This document shows, piece after piece, positions 41,676-43,134 of a stretch of DNA of 43,134 bases. The translations under genes and the position numbers were made by a program. The notes beneath the pieces are model-generated. The model saw nothing but the letters and a program-made list of their open reading frames with translations. It was not told where the DNA came from and ran no database searches. The DNA is from CAZHFA01 sp964534945 (GTDB lineage Bacteria; Bdellovibrionota_C; UBA2361; CAKMMH01): NCBI GenBank assembly GCA_964534945.1, contig CAZHSB010000007.1, positions 1 to 43,134 on the forward strand. The letters run 5' to 3'. The first letter of the stretch is position 1, and each line of letters starts with the position of its first letter.

Positions 41676-43134
41676 ATGGATAATGAAAATTTAAAACTTC
41701 TCGCAAATAATGTTCGTGTTTTGTCGGCAGAAATGATTCAAAAGGCAAAATCAGGTCACCCAGGAATGCCGCTAGGATCTGCTGATTTTGCAACTCTTTT
41801 ATGGGGATATTATTTAAAATTTAATCCAAAAGATCCAGTTTGGGAGGGACGAGATAGATTTGTCCTCTCTGCAGGCCATGGTTCCGCGTTGCTTTATTCA
41901 TTATTGCATTTATTTTCGTATGATTTATCTATTGCCGATTTAAAAAATTTTAGACAATTAAATTCAAAAACTCCTGGACACCCTGAATTTGGTGAAACTG
42001 TAGGTGTAGAGGTAAGCACGGGACCGTTAGGAATGGGGTTTGCAAATGGTGTTGGATTGGCGATATCTTCAAAAATAAAGCAGGCAAGATTTGATAAAAG
42101 ACTTTTTAATTATAAAGTTTTTGGAATTGTAGGAGATGGAGATTTAATGGAGGGGATTTCTTCTGAAGCTGCATCTTTGGCAGGACATTTAAAATTAGGC
42201 AACTTAATTTATATTTATGATGATAATAATATTACAATTGAGGGTAATACGAGTCTTTCTTTTTCTGAAGATAGAAAGAAAAGGTTTGAAAGTTATCATT
42301 GGCAAGTTTTAGAATGTGACGGGCATGATGTAACACAAATCGATAAATGTTTACAAGAAGCGATAAAAGATGAAGCGCATCCAAGTATAATTTTTGCAAA
42401 AACAATAATTGGTTTTGGAAGTCCAAATAAGGCAAATTCTTGCAAGGTTCATGGGGCACCTTTAGGAGATGATGAAATTGAATTAATGAAAAAAAACTTT
42501 GGCTTTGGAGAGGAAAAATTTTTTGTTGAGCCAAAGGTAAAATTGTTTTGTAAAAATTTATTAGATGAAAAACAAAAAGATTATGAGAAATGGCAGAAAG
42601 ATTTTGATGAATTTAAAAAATCAGAAAAGTATCAAGAATTTTTAGATCAAAAAAACGAATGTGGTGTAGATAATATAAATAAAATAAAGAGTGATTTATT
42701 AGCCAATATTGGGACATTAGACAACGTCGCCACAAGGGAGCTTTCTGGACAAGCACTTCAAATTTTATCTAAACATCTAAGTGGACTTGTGGGGGGATCG
42801 GCCGATTTGGCATCTTCTAATAACACTTATTTAAAAGATTCAAAAGATGTAATTTTTAATGATTTTGAGGGGAAGAATATTCGTTTTGGTGTTAGAGAAA
42901 ATGCTATGGGAGCTATAATGAATGCGTTTTCTTATGAAAAAATGTGGGTGCCTTTTTGCGCAACGTTTTTAGTATTTTCAGATTATTTACGTCCATCAAT
43001 TAGAATGGCTGCGTTGGTAAGACTTCAAGCATTATTTATTTTTACTCACGATAGTATTGCTGTCGGGGAAGATGGTCCTACGCATCAACCGATAGAGCAA
43101 ATAGCTTCATTAAGATTGATTCCTAATTTATATG
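41676..43134 (+). CDS. tkt: Transketolase (N-terminal 486 residues; truncated by window edge)
   Basis: Transketolase moves two-carbon units between sugars in the pentose phosphate pathway using thiamine diphosphate. The visible 486 of about 660 residues hold the thiamine-binding first domain (KSGHPGMPLGSADFATLLW, AGHGSALLYSLLHL, STGPLGMGFANGVGLA, GDGDLMEGISSEA) and most of the pyrimidine domain (ATRELSGQALQIL, GGSADLASSNNT, ENAMGAIMNAF, THDSIAVGEDGPTHQPIEQ). The start at 41676 gives MDNENLKLLANNVRVLSAEM; a neighbouring ATG at 41672 is out of frame. The end runs off the window. Confidence 0.95.
   Translation, partial: MDNENLKLLANNVRVLSAEMIQKAKSGHPGMPLGSADFATLLWGYYLKFNPKDPVWEGRDRFVLSAGHGSALLYSLLHLFSYDLSIADLKNFRQLNSKTPGHPEFGETVGVEVSTGPLGMGFANGVGLAISSKIKQARFDKRLFNYKVFGIVGDGDLMEGISSEAASLAGHLKLGNLIYIYDDNNITIEGNTSLSFSEDRKKRFESYHWQVLECDGHDVTQIDKCLQEAIKDEAHPSIIFAKTIIGFGSPNKANSCKVHGAPLGDDEIELMKKNFGFGEEKFFVEPKVKLFCKNLLDEKQKDYEKWQKDFDEFKKSEKYQEFLDQKNECGVDNINKIKSDLLANIGTLDNVATRELSGQALQILSKHLSGLVGGSADLASSNNTYLKDSKDVIFNDFEGKNIRFGVRENAMGAIMNAFSYEKMWVPFCATFLVFSDYLRPSIRMAALVRLQALFIFTHDSIAVGEDGPTHQPIEQIASLRLIPNLY

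Overview
The window is a visibly AT-rich, gene-dense bacterial chromosome segment that uses the standard bacterial code (TGA and TAA stops, ATG/GTG starts). The cell is Gram-negative: it encodes an LptE-type outer-membrane lipoprotein, a Kdo/WaaP-type LPS kinase, a heptosyltransferase-like GT9 enzyme and UppP. RpoB carries the large insert before its AGRHGNKG motif that is seen in proteobacterial-type subunits, and RpoB/RpoA read most like those of delta-type lineages (Desulfobacterota, Bdellovibrionota, Myxococcota, SAR324). That placement rests on memory of the families, and no species is named.

Layout. 1-2132: the end of an unrecognised gene, uppP, and a secreted protein of unknown function. 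2252-16041: serS, then secE-nusG-rplK-rplA-rplJ-rplL-rpoB-rpoC, with an attenuator-like hairpin between rplL and rpoB and a terminator after rpoC. NusG carries an unusual cysteine-rich N-terminal extension. 16275-25071: an accessory block rich in eukaryote-like signalling parts: a membrane-anchored PP2C phosphatase, dprA, a degenerate FHA-like protein, a Ser/Thr kinase fused to a receiver domain (reverse strand), a lone FliN-type protein, a secreted Asp/Cys-repeat protein, and a PP2C-fold protein that has lost its metal-binding motifs. 25161-29100: tRNA-Arg(UCG) with a clear promoter, an LPS kinase, a GT9 transferase, yicC, gmk and a PDZ-like lipoprotein. 29114-31723 (reverse strand): a small membrane protein and a strange sigma-70-like protein with one region 2 and about five region-4-like repeats. 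31957-34890: a eukaryotic-type phosphoglucomutase and a convergent aminopeptidase P. 35266-38696: rpmJ-rpsM-rpsK-rpsD-rpoA-rplQ. 38794-43134: a coiled-coil protein, an LptE-like lipoprotein, tlyA, a palindrome-rich island, an ECF sigma factor and the first part of transketolase.

Two intergenic islands (about 18116-18460 and 40600-40720) are more GC-rich than their surroundings, packed with palindromes, and share short motifs. They look like REP/MITE-type mobile repeats. No CRISPR array, complete insertion sequence or rRNA gene was seen. The best candidates for new biology are the multi-region-4 sigma factor, the Cys-rich NusG extension, and the PP2C / pseudo-PP2C / FHA / kinase-receiver / FliN neighbourhood.
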